Assembly (NCBI RefSeq): GCF_038066595.1
Contig: NZ_JBBUTH010000003.1
Coordinates: 248,001-312,000 of the forward strand
DNA: 64,000 bases
Reading direction: 5' to 3'
From: Pseudaquabacterium inlustre
GTDB lineage: Bacteria; Pseudomonadota; Gammaproteobacteria; Burkholderiales; Burkholderiaceae_C
Below the pieces are notes generated by a model. That model was given only the letters and a program-made list of their open reading frames with translations, did no database searches and was not told the DNA's origin. Both the position numbers and the translations under genes were made by a program. Of this stretch, positions 37,198-47,434 are shown piece by piece. Each line of letters opens with the position of its first letter. Position 1 is the first letter of the stretch.

Positions 37198-39020
37198 CGG
37201 CGGTGCTCCCCGGCGGTGAGTTGGCGGTAGACCTGCCGCCCCCAATCCCGCAGTCCGCCAGATGCCTTCCGGTCGGTGCTGGTTGTGCGCTCGGTCAGCC
37301 ACTGGCTGACCGGGATAGAGAAGCCGGTCTTCTTTCGTTCCAGTACCGAAGTGGGCAGTGGCCGTGATGGGGTCGCCGCCATGTCCAGCTTGCTGGGGGG
37401 GTGACCCGCATTGACCAAACTGGCGACGACGCGAATGAGTTCCACATCCACGAGGGGCACGCGTACTTCGAGCGAATGCGCCATGCTGGCCCAGTCGCTG
37501 TCCCGCAGCAACTGGTTGCGCATGTACCAACTGCTCTGCAGCGCCGAAACCCGGTGGCGTGGCGACGTGAGTGCCCGTTCGCTCAGACGCAATTGTTCAA
37601 GGGTCTGGAGTGATTCCCAACCTTCGCGCACCAGGTCGCCGTCCAGTTCGTTGGGAATTTCCCAGGGCATGAAGAAGCCACGGCGCAGCAGGTAAGCACT
37701 CGCGAAATCGCCGCCGAATTCGATCAGCCCCGCGGCCTTGGGCGATGTGACCCGGCGCAACAACGGTGCGGACACGTAGCGAAAACCTCGCCCAAGGCCT
37801 GGAATGGCGGCCAGGGGGGCCGCCAGACGGACCAGCTTCGGAATGGTCTGAAAGTCGGAATATCCGGCGAACAATTCGTCGCCACCCAGCCCCGACAATG
37901 CGACCTTCAGTCCGGCCTGTTGGGCCGCGTGGCTGACGAAGTAGGTATTGACACCATCGATCGATGGCTGATCCATCGCGTGCAGCACCTTGTCGGCATG
38001 ACCGACGAAGTCTGATTGACGCGTCCAGCGCGTGCTGTGCTCTGCGCCCAGATCGAGCGCGACTTCCTGTGCCAAGCCGGTTTCGTCGGCGGGCGTACCG
38101 ACGAATTCTTCAAAGCCAAGGGTCAGCGTGCGAAGAAGTTGCGAGTTGCCAGCCTCTCGTGTCAGGGCCGCGAGGGTTGTGGAATCCAACCCGGCCGACA
38201 GAAACACACCTACTGGCACATCGGCCACCAGATGATGCTTCACCGAATCGCGCATGGCCTGAGCCAGGGCCTCTTGTGCCGCTCGCGGATCCTGCAGGGC
38301 GGGCGGCACCGGAGCTTGCGCGAGGTCGTCTGCCAAGCTGTAGTACTGTTTCTGCGACTTGCGACCCGCGGTAAGGTCCACGCGCAGACAGGCGCCCGCG
38401 GGCAAAGCACGGATTCCGCGAAAGAGCGTGAACGGGTCGGGGACATGTCCCCACAGGAAGAATCCGACGTGTCCGGCAGGCTCTTCGCGGGTGTCGATTG
38501 CCGGGCTGGCGAGCAAGGCTTTGACCTGAGAGGCAAGTCGAAGCGTCCGTCCATCGTCGGCGAGATAGAGCGGCTTGATGCCAAGGGGGTCGCGCGCGAT
38601 GAAGACCGAGGCCGACCTGGGATCGTGAATCGCGAAAGCGAACATGCCCCGCAGCCGTGACAGCATCCGTTCACCGTCGCGGGCGTAGAGTTTCAGCAGG
38701 ACCTCGGTATCCGAGTGGGACAGGAACTGGAACCCGTCGCGTTCCAATTCAGCACGCAATTGCCGGTAGTTGTAGATTTCGCCATTGAAGACGATGCTGG
38801 TTCCCAGGCTCGCATCGTGCATTGGCTGCGCACCGTCGGTGCTCAGGTCAATGATGGCCAGGCGTCGATGGGCCATGCCCGCCCGGCGATCCGGGGAGAT
38901 CCAGAGTCCTGCGCCATCCGGTCCGCGAGCTGCCATGCGGTCGCGGATCTGGCGCAGTTCATCCGGGTTGACCGGCGGTGCATCCGCCGAGTAGCTGAAG
39001 ATCGCAGCGATTCCGCACAT
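37194..39020 (-). CDS. asnB: AsnB-type glutamine amidotransferase (asparagine synthetase family)
   Basis: 608-aa class II amidotransferase. Cys2 of MCGIAAIFSYSA is the glutaminase nucleophile; RGPDGAG, HRRLAIIDLS and FNGEIYNYRQLR complete that domain (1-200). The synthetase domain has a PP-loop FLSAGLDSTTLAA near residue 273, where an Ala replaces the first Gly of the usual SGG. VALSGLGGDELFAGY near 371 is also typical. In polysaccharide clusters such proteins are thought to amidate uronic acids rather than make asparagine; the WlbABC set could provide a uronate. A 7-bp inverted repeat lies just upstream of the ATG. Confidence 0.88.
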   Translation of the reverse strand: MCGIAAIFSYSADAPPVNPDELRQIRDRMAARGPDGAGLWISPDRRAGMAHRRLAIIDLSTDGAQPMHDASLGTSIVFNGEIYNYRQLRAELERDGFQFLSHSDTEVLLKLYARDGERMLSRLRGMFAFAIHDPRSASVFIARDPLGIKPLYLADDGRTLRLASQVKALLASPAIDTREEPAGHVGFFLWGHVPDPFTLFRGIRALPAGACLRVDLTAGRKSQKQYYSLADDLAQAPVPPALQDPRAAQEALAQAMRDSVKHHLVADVPVGVFLSAGLDSTTLAALTREAGNSQLLRTLTLGFEEFVGTPADETGLAQEVALDLGAEHSTRWTRQSDFVGHADKVLHAMDQPSIDGVNTYFVSHAAQQAGLKVALSGLGGDELFAGYSDFQTIPKLVRLAAPLAAIPGLGRGFRYVSAPLLRRVTSPKAAGLIEFGGDFASAYLLRRGFFMPWEIPNELDGDLVREGWESLQTLEQLRLSERALTSPRHRVSALQSSWYMRNQLLRDSDWASMAHSLEVRVPLVDVELIRVVASLVNAGHPPSKLDMAATPSRPLPTSVLERKKTGFSIPVSQWLTERTTSTDRKASGGLRDWGRQVYRQLTAGEHRR

Positions 39021-39027
39021 GTTTCGG

Positions 39028-39056
39028 CAGTCAGGTTCTTGTTTTCGATCTGACTG
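39028..39056 (-). promoter_or_regulatory. Inverted repeat in the asnB leader
   Basis: CAGTCAG at 39028-39034 and CTGACTG at 39050-39056 are perfect 7-bp arms around a 15-nt A/T-richer loop, starting eight bases upstream of the asnB ATG. It lies in the 172-bp gap between the chain-length gene and asnB, one of the largest breaks in the minus-strand operon. It could be an operator half-site pair or an mRNA hairpin. No promoter was recognised next to it. Confidence 0.33.
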
Positions 39057-39192
39057 GTGGCTGCGTCATGGCCATGCGCAGGCGAGTCGACCGAACTTCA
39101 GAGAAGGGCGTGGGGGCTCTGCAGAAGCAACGTTCTGGCTTGGAGTGCCGCCACATCAAGCTGGGTTGGCGCTCGAACGATGGGCGCCAGCG

Positions 39193-40353
39193 TCAATGTC
39201 CGCCGAGTGCCGCCTGCTTGCGGCTGCGCCGGACCTGGCGGATGAGCACCAGCAGAACCAACGCTGCCGCTGAGGCTGTCGCGGTCTTGATAGCGATCGC
39301 GGCGCGCAGCGGCTTGCTCTTGCGCTCGGGTGGAGTCGCCGGATCGACCACCTGGATGAGACCGCCTTCCCGACTCTCGTCCAACCGCGCCACTTCAAAC
39401 TGGCGGGCATACATGTCGAACAGCGCCTCCTGGTACTTGAATTCCCGGTACTTGGAGATGTAGTCGGGACCATCGCCGCCACGGCCCTCTGCCTGTTCGA
39501 GCCGAGAGAGTTGCGCCCGCAGGGCGTTCAGTGTGGATTGTTGCTGAATGACCTCTGGTGCTGAATCGGTCAGTGAACCGCGCAATCCCTGCAGGCGAAC
39601 CTCTGCGCCCGTAGCTTCCGCTTTCAGGCGTGCATAGGCATCGGCGGCTGCCTTGGGCTCTGCCTTCAGTGCGCCTGGGTTGAAGCCGCTGGCAAGCAGC
39701 GCCTGCTGCGCGCCAGTGAGTCTGTCGCGGCTTTGCTTCAGCATCTGCTCGAAGAAACTGCGCCGTTGCTGGGCTTCGGTGACGGCCAGCGTGGTGGTGA
39801 TCCGGCGCAACTCGTCGACGTACTGGTTGGCGATATCGGCTGCCAATTTGGGGTCGGTGTGATCGACCTCGACGGTGATCAGGCCATCCTTCTTGCCGTA
39901 GGACATCCTGGCCATCGCCGCGAGTGCCATACGGGCGTCAACCTTGAGGCTGGTCCCGAAACCCTGCATCAGCTTGAAGTGCTCGATGATGCGATCAGAG
40001 ACATTGTTGCTCTGCATCAGCGCCAAATACTGGTCGGCGCTGCTACGCGCCGCGCCTGAGCCGCCGGCCAATGTGGCCAATGCCCCCAGCGAGGCCATTG
40101 CGGCCGAGTTGCCGCTTTGCTGGCTCTGCGGTGGCAGGAAGGTAGTTCTAGCCGTGAACACTGGCGCCACGAAATAAGTCGTATAGCCGAAGCTGAGTAC
40201 GGCAGCAACGACGGGTCCACCGACCAGCAAAGGGATGTTGCGCCGAATGGCGCCCAACAAGTCCTGCACGGACGCAGTACCGGGCGCACTTGCCAGCGTT
40301 GCTGGCATCGCCGAATTCGCGGTCTCGGACATCGAAGCAGTGGTGGCGTGCAT
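39193..40353 (-). CDS. Chain-length determinant / polysaccharide co-polymerase (Wzz-like, no kinase domain)
   Basis: 386-aa inner-membrane PCP protein. TM1 is near residues 40-60 (IPLLVGGPVVAAVLSFGYTT), a long periplasmic coiled-coil-rich region spans 65-350, and TM2 is near 355-375. A Pro-rich motif VVDPATPPERKSKPLR precedes TM2, as in Wzz/KpsE relatives. The protein ends soon after TM2, so the tyrosine autokinase domain of Wzc is absent. Its ATG overlaps the OPX stop by one base (TAATG). It is expected to set polymer length and partner the OPX protein. Confidence 0.86.
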   Translation of the reverse strand: MHATTASMSETANSAMPATLASAPGTASVQDLLGAIRRNIPLLVGGPVVAAVLSFGYTTYFVAPVFTARTTFLPPQSQQSGNSAAMASLGALATLAGGSGAARSSADQYLALMQSNNVSDRIIEHFKLMQGFGTSLKVDARMALAAMARMSYGKKDGLITVEVDHTDPKLAADIANQYVDELRRITTTLAVTEAQQRRSFFEQMLKQSRDRLTGAQQALLASGFNPGALKAEPKAAADAYARLKAEATGAEVRLQGLRGSLTDSAPEVIQQQSTLNALRAQLSRLEQAEGRGGDGPDYISKYREFKYQEALFDMYARQFEVARLDESREGGLIQVVDPATPPERKSKPLRAAIAIKTATASAAALVLLVLIRQVRRSRKQAALGGH

Positions 40354-42242
40354 TAGTTGATGGCGCTCTTGATGCCGGCAATGCCAATGCCGAACTGATA
40401 AAGCAGCTGCGTCCAGTCCTTGGCGGCCTGCATCCAGGTCGTCTTGTCCATCTCCTCCGGAACGAAGATGGTGTCACCAGGTTCGGCTACTGTCGCATCC
40501 GCGATGTTCGTCCGCGAGAAGAACCCTTGGCTGCCTTGCCGATTGCTGACGACCTGGCCGTTGGCGCGAATAACGAAAATGCTTTCTTGGTCGGCGCCCT
40601 TGGTGGGGCCGCCGGCCAAACGCAGGTAGTCGCCCAGATACCTTGCGTTGGTGTGCAGGTAACTTCCGGCGTTGTAGACGCTGCCGAATACGCCCACAGT
40701 AGTGGGGCGCGGTGGGATGTAGATGCTGTCCCCGTCTTCCAGGGCCAAGTCAGGCAGCGCGCTGGTTGTCGGCGTGAGTTGCAACACGACACGGCCGTTC
40801 GGGCGCAATGCGCGCAAGCGGTCCAGAAGCCGTGCATTGGCCGCGACCTGAGCTTGCCCTTGTGCCACCTGATCCGTGCTCGAGACCCGTTGCGCTCCGG
40901 TCGACCTGGTCAGATCCGTCTCAAGGTCACGCAGCGCGCGCTCGTAGTTTTCCTGCTGCGAGATGCGGACTCGCTCCCGGGTGAACTGGGTACCGAACAG
41001 GTACGCAGCGTCGGACAGGCCCCCGGCGATGCGGATCGCATCACCCAGCGAGGCGGCCGGTGGGAGGATGTATTCCCCCGGCTTGCCGACCTCACCTTCC
41101 ACACGCACACGCTTGTTTTGATGTTGATTCGACAGCAGCGTCTCAGTGGCGCTGAAGATCCGCACCACATCGCCCTGGGTCAGTGGTGTCGCACCACCTT
41201 GCGGCAGTCGCACCTCTACGATGCGCTGGTTCAGGCGATCTTGTAGGCGTTCGATCATGACCCGAGAGGTGTCGGCAACAGGCGAGAAACCTCCTGCCAT
41301 GGCCAGCACGTCCTTCAGCGTATCCCGCGGTACCAGCTCGGCAACCACGGGCCGGTTGACGCTCCCTATGACGCCGACCTGGGGGCCGACCGCCGTGACG
41401 TGCACGACGTCGCCGGGCAGAACCGTGATGTCAGCCGAGCGGTCACCTCTGAGCAGCAGGTCATAGAGGTCCAGTCTGGAGACAACCTGGCCCTGGCGCC
41501 GCAGTTCAATCAGCCTGAAGCTACCGGCCGCCGCGGGTCCCCCCGCACGCATGAGTACGCCGACCATGGTCGAGAGGGCGCTTACAGTGTAGGTGCCGGG
41601 ATTCGTAACGTAACCCGTGACGAGCACGCGCACACCGCGCAACTGGCCCAGCGAGACGCTCAACTGAAAGTTCTTGAAGACCTGGGAGATGCGTCGCTCG
41701 ATGACACCGGCCAATGAATCGTTGCGCACGCCGGCCACCTGCACGACCCCGACACGCGGAATGCTGATGCGACCGGTGCGGTCCACGACCAGGCGAAGAT
41801 CGCCTTCGACGGCACCCCACAGGGTGATCTGTACCTCGTCGCCGGACGAAACGACGTAGTCGGCAGGCACCACCGGGCTGAGTTCGCCACTGCGCGCGCC
41901 GCCATCCGCGAGCATCAGGTCTGCACCAAGTCGCCTCACCTCCGCGTGACGCTTCTGCTCAGTGTTGCCGCTTCGGCTGCGAACGTATTGCTCGAATTCG
42001 CCTGATGTGTAGGCCGCGGGCGCACTGGACTGGCCCTGTGTAGTTGTGTCGACGGGGGCTGTTTGTGCCGGGGTGCGCAACCGGATCGGGCCTGACTTGT
42101 CAGCAGTCGACGCTGCAGTCTGCGCAGTGCCATCGCTTGCATCGGTCTGGGCCAAAACGCCACTGCTCACCAACGCCATTAAGCCACTTGCCAAGAGAAT
42201 CGACCAGGTGTGCAGGCGACGCAGCGCTGATGTGTGCTTCAT
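40353..42242 (-). CDS. wza: Outer-membrane polysaccharide export protein (Wza/KpsD-like OPX)
   Basis: 629-aa OPX protein. A Sec signal peptide covers residues 1-31 with probable cleavage VLA/QT; there is no lipobox cysteine, unlike E. coli Wza. A Poly_export domain begins near residue 125 (VVPADYVVSSGDEVQITLWG), followed by several SLBB-type modules (VTGYVTNPGTYTVSALS, VGVIGSVNRPVVAEL, VEGEVGKPGEYILPPAAS, VGVFGSVYNAGSYLHTNARY). At 629 aa it is longer than Wza and closer to KpsD in size. It is first in the long minus-strand operon and divergent from the WecA-like gene. Confidence 0.88.
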   Translation of the reverse strand: MKHTSALRRLHTWSILLASGLMALVSSGVLAQTDASDGTAQTAASTADKSGPIRLRTPAQTAPVDTTTQGQSSAPAAYTSGEFEQYVRSRSGNTEQKRHAEVRRLGADLMLADGGARSGELSPVVPADYVVSSGDEVQITLWGAVEGDLRLVVDRTGRISIPRVGVVQVAGVRNDSLAGVIERRISQVFKNFQLSVSLGQLRGVRVLVTGYVTNPGTYTVSALSTMVGVLMRAGGPAAAGSFRLIELRRQGQVVSRLDLYDLLLRGDRSADITVLPGDVVHVTAVGPQVGVIGSVNRPVVAELVPRDTLKDVLAMAGGFSPVADTSRVMIERLQDRLNQRIVEVRLPQGGATPLTQGDVVRIFSATETLLSNQHQNKRVRVEGEVGKPGEYILPPAASLGDAIRIAGGLSDAAYLFGTQFTRERVRISQQENYERALRDLETDLTRSTGAQRVSSTDQVAQGQAQVAANARLLDRLRALRPNGRVVLQLTPTTSALPDLALEDGDSIYIPPRPTTVGVFGSVYNAGSYLHTNARYLGDYLRLAGGPTKGADQESIFVIRANGQVVSNRQGSQGFFSRTNIADATVAEPGDTIFVPEEMDKTTWMQAAKDWTQLLYQFGIGIAGIKSAIN

Positions 42243-42380
42243 TGGCAGTGTGAGTCTTCAGGGCGGGTTGTACAGGGCCTGGGCAACACTCGGATCGGCC
42301 CGCAATTTGGAACTGTTGGATTCTATCTGTGGGTTCCTGCGGCGCCGGAGCGGTCACGGGCAGAACCTATACTCTCAGCG
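42243..42380. promoter_or_regulatory. Divergent promoter region between wza and the WecA-like gene
   Basis: This 138-bp gap separates the first gene of the minus-strand export/assembly operon from the plus-strand initiating transferase, so both promoters should lie in or near it. On the plus strand TATACT (42368-42373) is a good -10 match but only seven bases before GTG 42381. On the minus strand a TAGAAT hexamer is present in GATAGAATCC, near 42320-42326. No clear -35 pairs with either. The position is certain; the elements are weak calls. Confidence 0.4.
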
Positions 42381-43472
42381 GTGAGCCTACTGTTGATCGC
42401 CTTTGCAGGGTCGTTGCTCGTCACCATGCTGGTGATCCGCCTCAGCAAGTCCCGTGTGCTGCGGGCGCTGGATCATGATTTGTCCGGTCCTCAGAAATTC
42501 CATGCCAAACCCGTTCCGCGCATCGGCGGCGTGGGCATCTTCTCCGGCGTGATGGCTGGCATCGGCTGGTTGTGGTGGTCGGGACACCATTCCGATGCGC
42601 TCGCTGCGCAGTTGATGGCTTGTTCCCTGCCCGCTTTCGCATCGGGACTGACCGAAGACTTGACCAAGACCCAGAGTCCCCGGCGTCGATTGTTCTTCAC
42701 CGCGGTGGCTGCTGGATTGGCCGCGTGGTTCCTGGGCGCGCTCATTCAGCGAACCGAGCTTCCCGGACTCGACTGGGTCGTAGGGAACCGGTGGGGAGCG
42801 GCGCTGGTGACGGTGTTCGTGGTTGCTGGTGTGGCGAATGCGATCAACATCATCGACGGCATGAATGGCCTGGCATCCATGAGTGCTGCTCTCATCCTCG
42901 TCAGCATTGGGTATGTCGCGTTCCAGGTGGGGGACTACACGGTTCTGGCGTTGGCGGTGGCCGGCACTGGTGCGGTCCTTGGCTTCTTCATCTGGAATTT
43001 CCCCCTGGGCTTGGTCTTTCTCGGTGACGGTGGTGCTTATTTCCTTGGCTTCTACGTCGCCGAGTTGGCCATCCTGCTGCTGCAGCGCAATCCCAGTGTG
43101 TCGCCCATGTTCCCGCTTCTGGTTTGCATCTACCCGGTGTTCGAGACGGTCTTTTCCATCTACCGCCGCAAAGTGCTGCGAGGGCAGCCGGTGGGCATGC
43201 CCGACGGGATCCACTTGCATTCGCTTATTTATCGCCGGGCCATGCGTTGGGCGGTCGGGCGGGATCTGGCGCGTTCCAGGGTGCGTCGCAATTCCATGAC
43301 GTCGCCGTATCTCTGGATGCTGTGCATGTTGGCCGTGCTGCCTGCCATGCTGTGGTACGACAGCACTCCCGTGCTCGCTGGCTTCATCGGCCTGTTCGTT
43401 CTGGTCTATTCGTCGCTGTACTGGCGCATCGTTCGCTTTAGAGCGCCGCGGTGGCTGGTGCGGCGGCACTGA
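42381..43472 (+). CDS. Undecaprenyl-phosphate N-acetylhexosamine-1-phosphate transferase (WecA/WbpL-like)
   Basis: 363-aa polytopic phosphoglycosyl transferase of the MraY/WecA superfamily. It shows HAKPVPRIGGVGIFSGV near residues 41-57, the acidic pair Glu92-Asp93 in GLTEDLTKTQSPRRRL, NAINIIDGMNGLAS near 153 and LGDGGAYFLGFY near 214. It loads the first sugar phosphate on undecaprenyl phosphate. GTG 42381 is chosen because it begins the first membrane helix; upstream in-frame codons lie in the divergent promoter region. It is the second initiating enzyme of the window. Its stop is one base from the convergent rfbC stop. Confidence 0.86.
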   Translation: MSLLLIAFAGSLLVTMLVIRLSKSRVLRALDHDLSGPQKFHAKPVPRIGGVGIFSGVMAGIGWLWWSGHHSDALAAQLMACSLPAFASGLTEDLTKTQSPRRRLFFTAVAAGLAAWFLGALIQRTELPGLDWVVGNRWGAALVTVFVVAGVANAINIIDGMNGLASMSAALILVSIGYVAFQVGDYTVLALAVAGTGAVLGFFIWNFPLGLVFLGDGGAYFLGFYVAELAILLLQRNPSVSPMFPLLVCIYPVFETVFSIYRRKVLRGQPVGMPDGIHLHSLIYRRAMRWAVGRDLARSRVRRNSMTSPYLWMLCMLAVLPAMLWYDSTPVLAGFIGLFVLVYSSLYWRIVRFRAPRWLVRRH

Positions 43473-43473
43473 G

Positions 43474-44037
43474 TCAAGGCAGTTCGGCGCTGTGCAAGCG
43501 CGGCGCGTCGGCGTCCTTCGCGGCCAGCAGGCGCCGATCTACCGCATCGGGCCACTCGATCCCGATCGCTGGATCATCGAACCGGATCGCCCGCTCGCAA
43601 TCCTTGGCGTAGAAGTCCGTAGTCTTGTAGAGAAACCGCGTGTCATCCACCAGCGCCACAAAGCCGTGTGCGAATCCTTCGGGGATCCACAGCTGACGCT
43701 TGTTGTCGGCGGTGAGTTCCACGCCCACCCACTGTCCGAAGGTGGGTGATCCCCTGCGAATGTCCACCGCTACATCGAAGGCTGCGCCGGCCACCACGCG
43801 CACCAGCTTGCCTTGGGGGTGAGGCGGCAACTGGTAGTGCAGGCCGCGCAGCACGCCGGCCTTGGAATGGCTTTCGTTGTCCTGCACGAACGGGCGCGGC
43901 TTGGGCAGTCCCAGTGCGGCCAGGCCGTCGTGAAACTTGCGTTCGCTGTAGCTCTCGAAGAACCAGCCGCGCTCGTCACCGAACACGGCCGGCTCGACGA
44001 TCACGACGTCTGGGATGCGGGTCTGGATGAGTTTCAT
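43474..44037 (-). CDS. rfbC: dTDP-4-dehydrorhamnose 3,5-epimerase (RmlC)
   Basis: 187-aa cupin enzyme, third step of dTDP-L-rhamnose synthesis. It shows DERGWFFESYSERKF, the catalytic His in VLRGLHYQLPPHPQGKLVR, and IPEGFAHGFVALVDDTRFLY. Length is normal for RmlC. It follows rfbD by 31 bases, but rfbA and rfbB are not adjacent as in most rml operons. The 3' end abuts the stop of the WecA-like gene, with a single base between them. Confidence 0.95.
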   Translation of the reverse strand: MKLIQTRIPDVVIVEPAVFGDERGWFFESYSERKFHDGLAALGLPKPRPFVQDNESHSKAGVLRGLHYQLPPHPQGKLVRVVAGAAFDVAVDIRRGSPTFGQWVGVELTADNKRQLWIPEGFAHGFVALVDDTRFLYKTTDFYAKDCERAIRFDDPAIGIEWPDAVDRRLLAAKDADAPRLHSAELP

Positions 44038-44068
44038 GTCGGGGGTCTGCAGCCGATGGGCCGCAACA

Positions 44069-44959
44069 TCACTTCAGGTTCAGGGCTTCGGCCAGCATGC
44101 GTTCGACGCCGGCTTGCCAGTCCGGCAGGCGCAGGCCGAAGGCATTGCGCAGCTTGTGCGTGTCCAGGCGCGAATTCAGCGGGCGCGTCGCGGGGGTGGG
44201 GTAGGCGCTGGTCGGGATGGCGTTGACGGTTTCAGGGCCGCACTTCAGCGCCACACCGCGGTCGCGCGCCCAGCCGATCACGTGCCGTGCGTATTGGCAC
44301 CAGCTGGTCTCGCCTGCGGCCACTGCGTGGTAGGTGCCTGACAGCGACGGGTTGGCCACGGCGCCACGCAGCGCATGCGCTGCCACGTCGGCCAGCAGAT
44401 CCGCCCCGGTGGGGGCGCCGATCTGGTCGTCGATCACGTTCAGGCTGTCGCGCTCGGCCGCCAGGCGCAGCATGGTGCGGGCGAAGTTGCCGCCGCGTGC
44501 CGCATGCACCCAGCTCGTGCGCAGGATCAGGTGCCGGCATCCGCTGGCGAGGATGGCCTCCTCGCCGGCCAGCTTGGTGCGGCCGTACACGCTGAGCGGC
44601 CCGGTGGGCGCGGTCTCGTCGCGCGGCTGGTCGCCGCTGCCGTCGAACACATAGTCGGTGCTGTAGTGCAGCAGCCAGCCACCCAGTTCGGCCATCACGG
44701 TGGCCACGGCGCCGGGGGCGTCTGCGTTGATGGTGTGAGCCAATGCGGCGTCGCCTTCGGCCTTGTCGACGGCGGTGTAAGCCGCGGCGTTGACCACCGC
44801 GTCGGGCTTCAGGCTGCGCAACTTGGCTGCCAGCTCGGCGGGGCGGGCCAGATCGCCGCCGTCCGCGCGGGTCAGTGCGGTCACCTGGCCCAGCGGTGCC
44901 AGTGCGCGGCGCAGTTCCCAACCCACCTGCCCGTCAGGCCCCAGCAGAACGATGTGCAT
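44069..44959 (-). CDS. rfbD: dTDP-4-dehydrorhamnose reductase (RmlD)
   Basis: 296-aa SDR enzyme that reduces the RmlC product to dTDP-L-rhamnose. The NADPH motif is in MHIVLLGPDGQVGWELRRAL; STDYVFDG near residue 103 and the YGRTKLAGE active-site segment near 128 are typical. ATG 44959 has GAGGA about nine bases upstream; an alternative ATG at 44968 would leave that sequence directly abutting the start codon. It is first of the two-gene rfbD-rfbC unit. RmlA and RmlB must be encoded elsewhere. Confidence 0.93.
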   Translation of the reverse strand: MHIVLLGPDGQVGWELRRALAPLGQVTALTRADGGDLARPAELAAKLRSLKPDAVVNAAAYTAVDKAEGDAALAHTINADAPGAVATVMAELGGWLLHYSTDYVFDGSGDQPRDETAPTGPLSVYGRTKLAGEEAILASGCRHLILRTSWVHAARGGNFARTMLRLAAERDSLNVIDDQIGAPTGADLLADVAAHALRGAVANPSLSGTYHAVAAGETSWCQYARHVIGWARDRGVALKCGPETVNAIPTSAYPTPATRPLNSRLDTHKLRNAFGLRLPDWQAGVERMLAEALNLK

Positions 44960-45093
44960 CCCTTGCATTCCTCGGCCGGGCCACCCGGCGATGCGGTCGC
45001 ATTCTAGGCACCGGCCAGCGGCCGCCACGGCCCCGCCCATCGCCGCCAAGTTGTCCATCGGCCCCTGGTGTCGGGCTTGTCAGCCCCGCGGGG

Positions 45094-45099
45094 GATAAT
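45094..45099 (+). promoter_or_regulatory. Candidate -10 (GATAAT) before the DEAD-box helicase gene
   Basis: GATAAT lies nine bases upstream of ATG 45109. The same word stands ahead of the start at 1299. If used, the transcript would be nearly leaderless. No -35 is evident at standard spacing (a TTGTCA at 45077 is too close). Confidence 0.3.
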
Positions 45100-45108
45100 C
45101 GGTCGCAC

Positions 45109-46629
<1,521 letters not shown>

Positions 46630-46633
46630 TCGT

Positions 46634-47434
46634 TCAGCCGGCCAGCCAGCCGAACACGGCGGGCAGCCGATCGCCCAGCGCGTCGCCCGGCCCCTGCTGG
46701 CGCCACTGCGCCACGCTCAGCGTGCGGCAGCGGGCGTTCGGCAGGCTCAGGCCGCTGGCCACGCTCAGCCGCGTGCCTGGCTGCAGCTGGTCGATCAGCG
46801 CGGCCAGCTGGGCCTCGTTGCGGTAGGGCGTCTCGATCGCCAGCTGCGTCTGCTGGTGGCGTCGTGAATGGGCTTCCAGTTCGCGGATGCGGGCGGCCCG
46901 CGCCGGCGCTTCGACCGGCAGATAGCCGACAAAGGCGAACTGCTGGCCGTTGAGGCCGCTGGCCGCCAGGGCCAGCAGCAGCGCGCTGGGCCCGACCAGC
47001 GGCTCCACGGTCAGCCCCAGTTCATGTGCGGCCAGCACCAGGGCCGCGCCGGGGTCGGCCACGGCCGGCATGCCGGCCTCGGAGATCAGGCCGATGTCAT
47101 GGCCGGCCAGGGCTGGCGCCAGCAGCGGCGCCAGCGTGGGGGCGGCGACACCGCGCGCGCCACCCTTGGCCGGGCGCGGCAGTTCGGTGATGGTGATCTG
47201 CTGCAGCGGCTGGGCCAGCGGCACCCGCGCGTCCACCCGCTTCAGGAAGGCGCGCGCGGTCTTGGCGTTCTCGGCCACCCAGTGGCCGAGGCCTGCGGCG
47301 CGCGCGATCACGGCCTGCGGCAGCAGCTCGCCCAGGTCCACTTCATGGCCGGTGCCCAGGTCCAGCGTGTTGGGCATCAGCACCAGGCGTCCGTGCCGGG
47401 CGCGGGTGTTGGCATTGGTTGGGGTGTCCATCAT
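46634..47434 (-). CDS. RsmI-like SAM-dependent methyltransferase (tetrapyrrole methylase family)
   Basis: 266-aa protein. It has the GLISEAGMPAVADPGAALVL segment near residue 120 and the VEPLVGPSALLLALAASGLN block near 149, diagnostic of the RsmI/tetrapyrrole-methylase fold; N-terminal motifs differ from housekeeping RsmI, so it is a paralogue. RsmI methylates the 2'-O of C1402 in 16S rRNA; activity here is uncertain. ATG 47434 overlaps the maf stop by ATGA; ATG 47431 is one codon in. It converges on the helicase with four bases between stops. Confidence 0.8.
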   Translation of the reverse strand: MMDTPTNANTRARHGRLVLMPNTLDLGTGHEVDLGELLPQAVIARAAGLGHWVAENAKTARAFLKRVDARVPLAQPLQQITITELPRPAKGGARGVAAPTLAPLLAPALAGHDIGLISEAGMPAVADPGAALVLAAHELGLTVEPLVGPSALLLALAASGLNGQQFAFVGYLPVEAPARAARIRELEAHSRRHQQTQLAIETPYRNEAQLAALIDQLQPGTRLSVASGLSLPNARCRTLSVAQWRQQGPGDALGDRLPAVFGWLAG

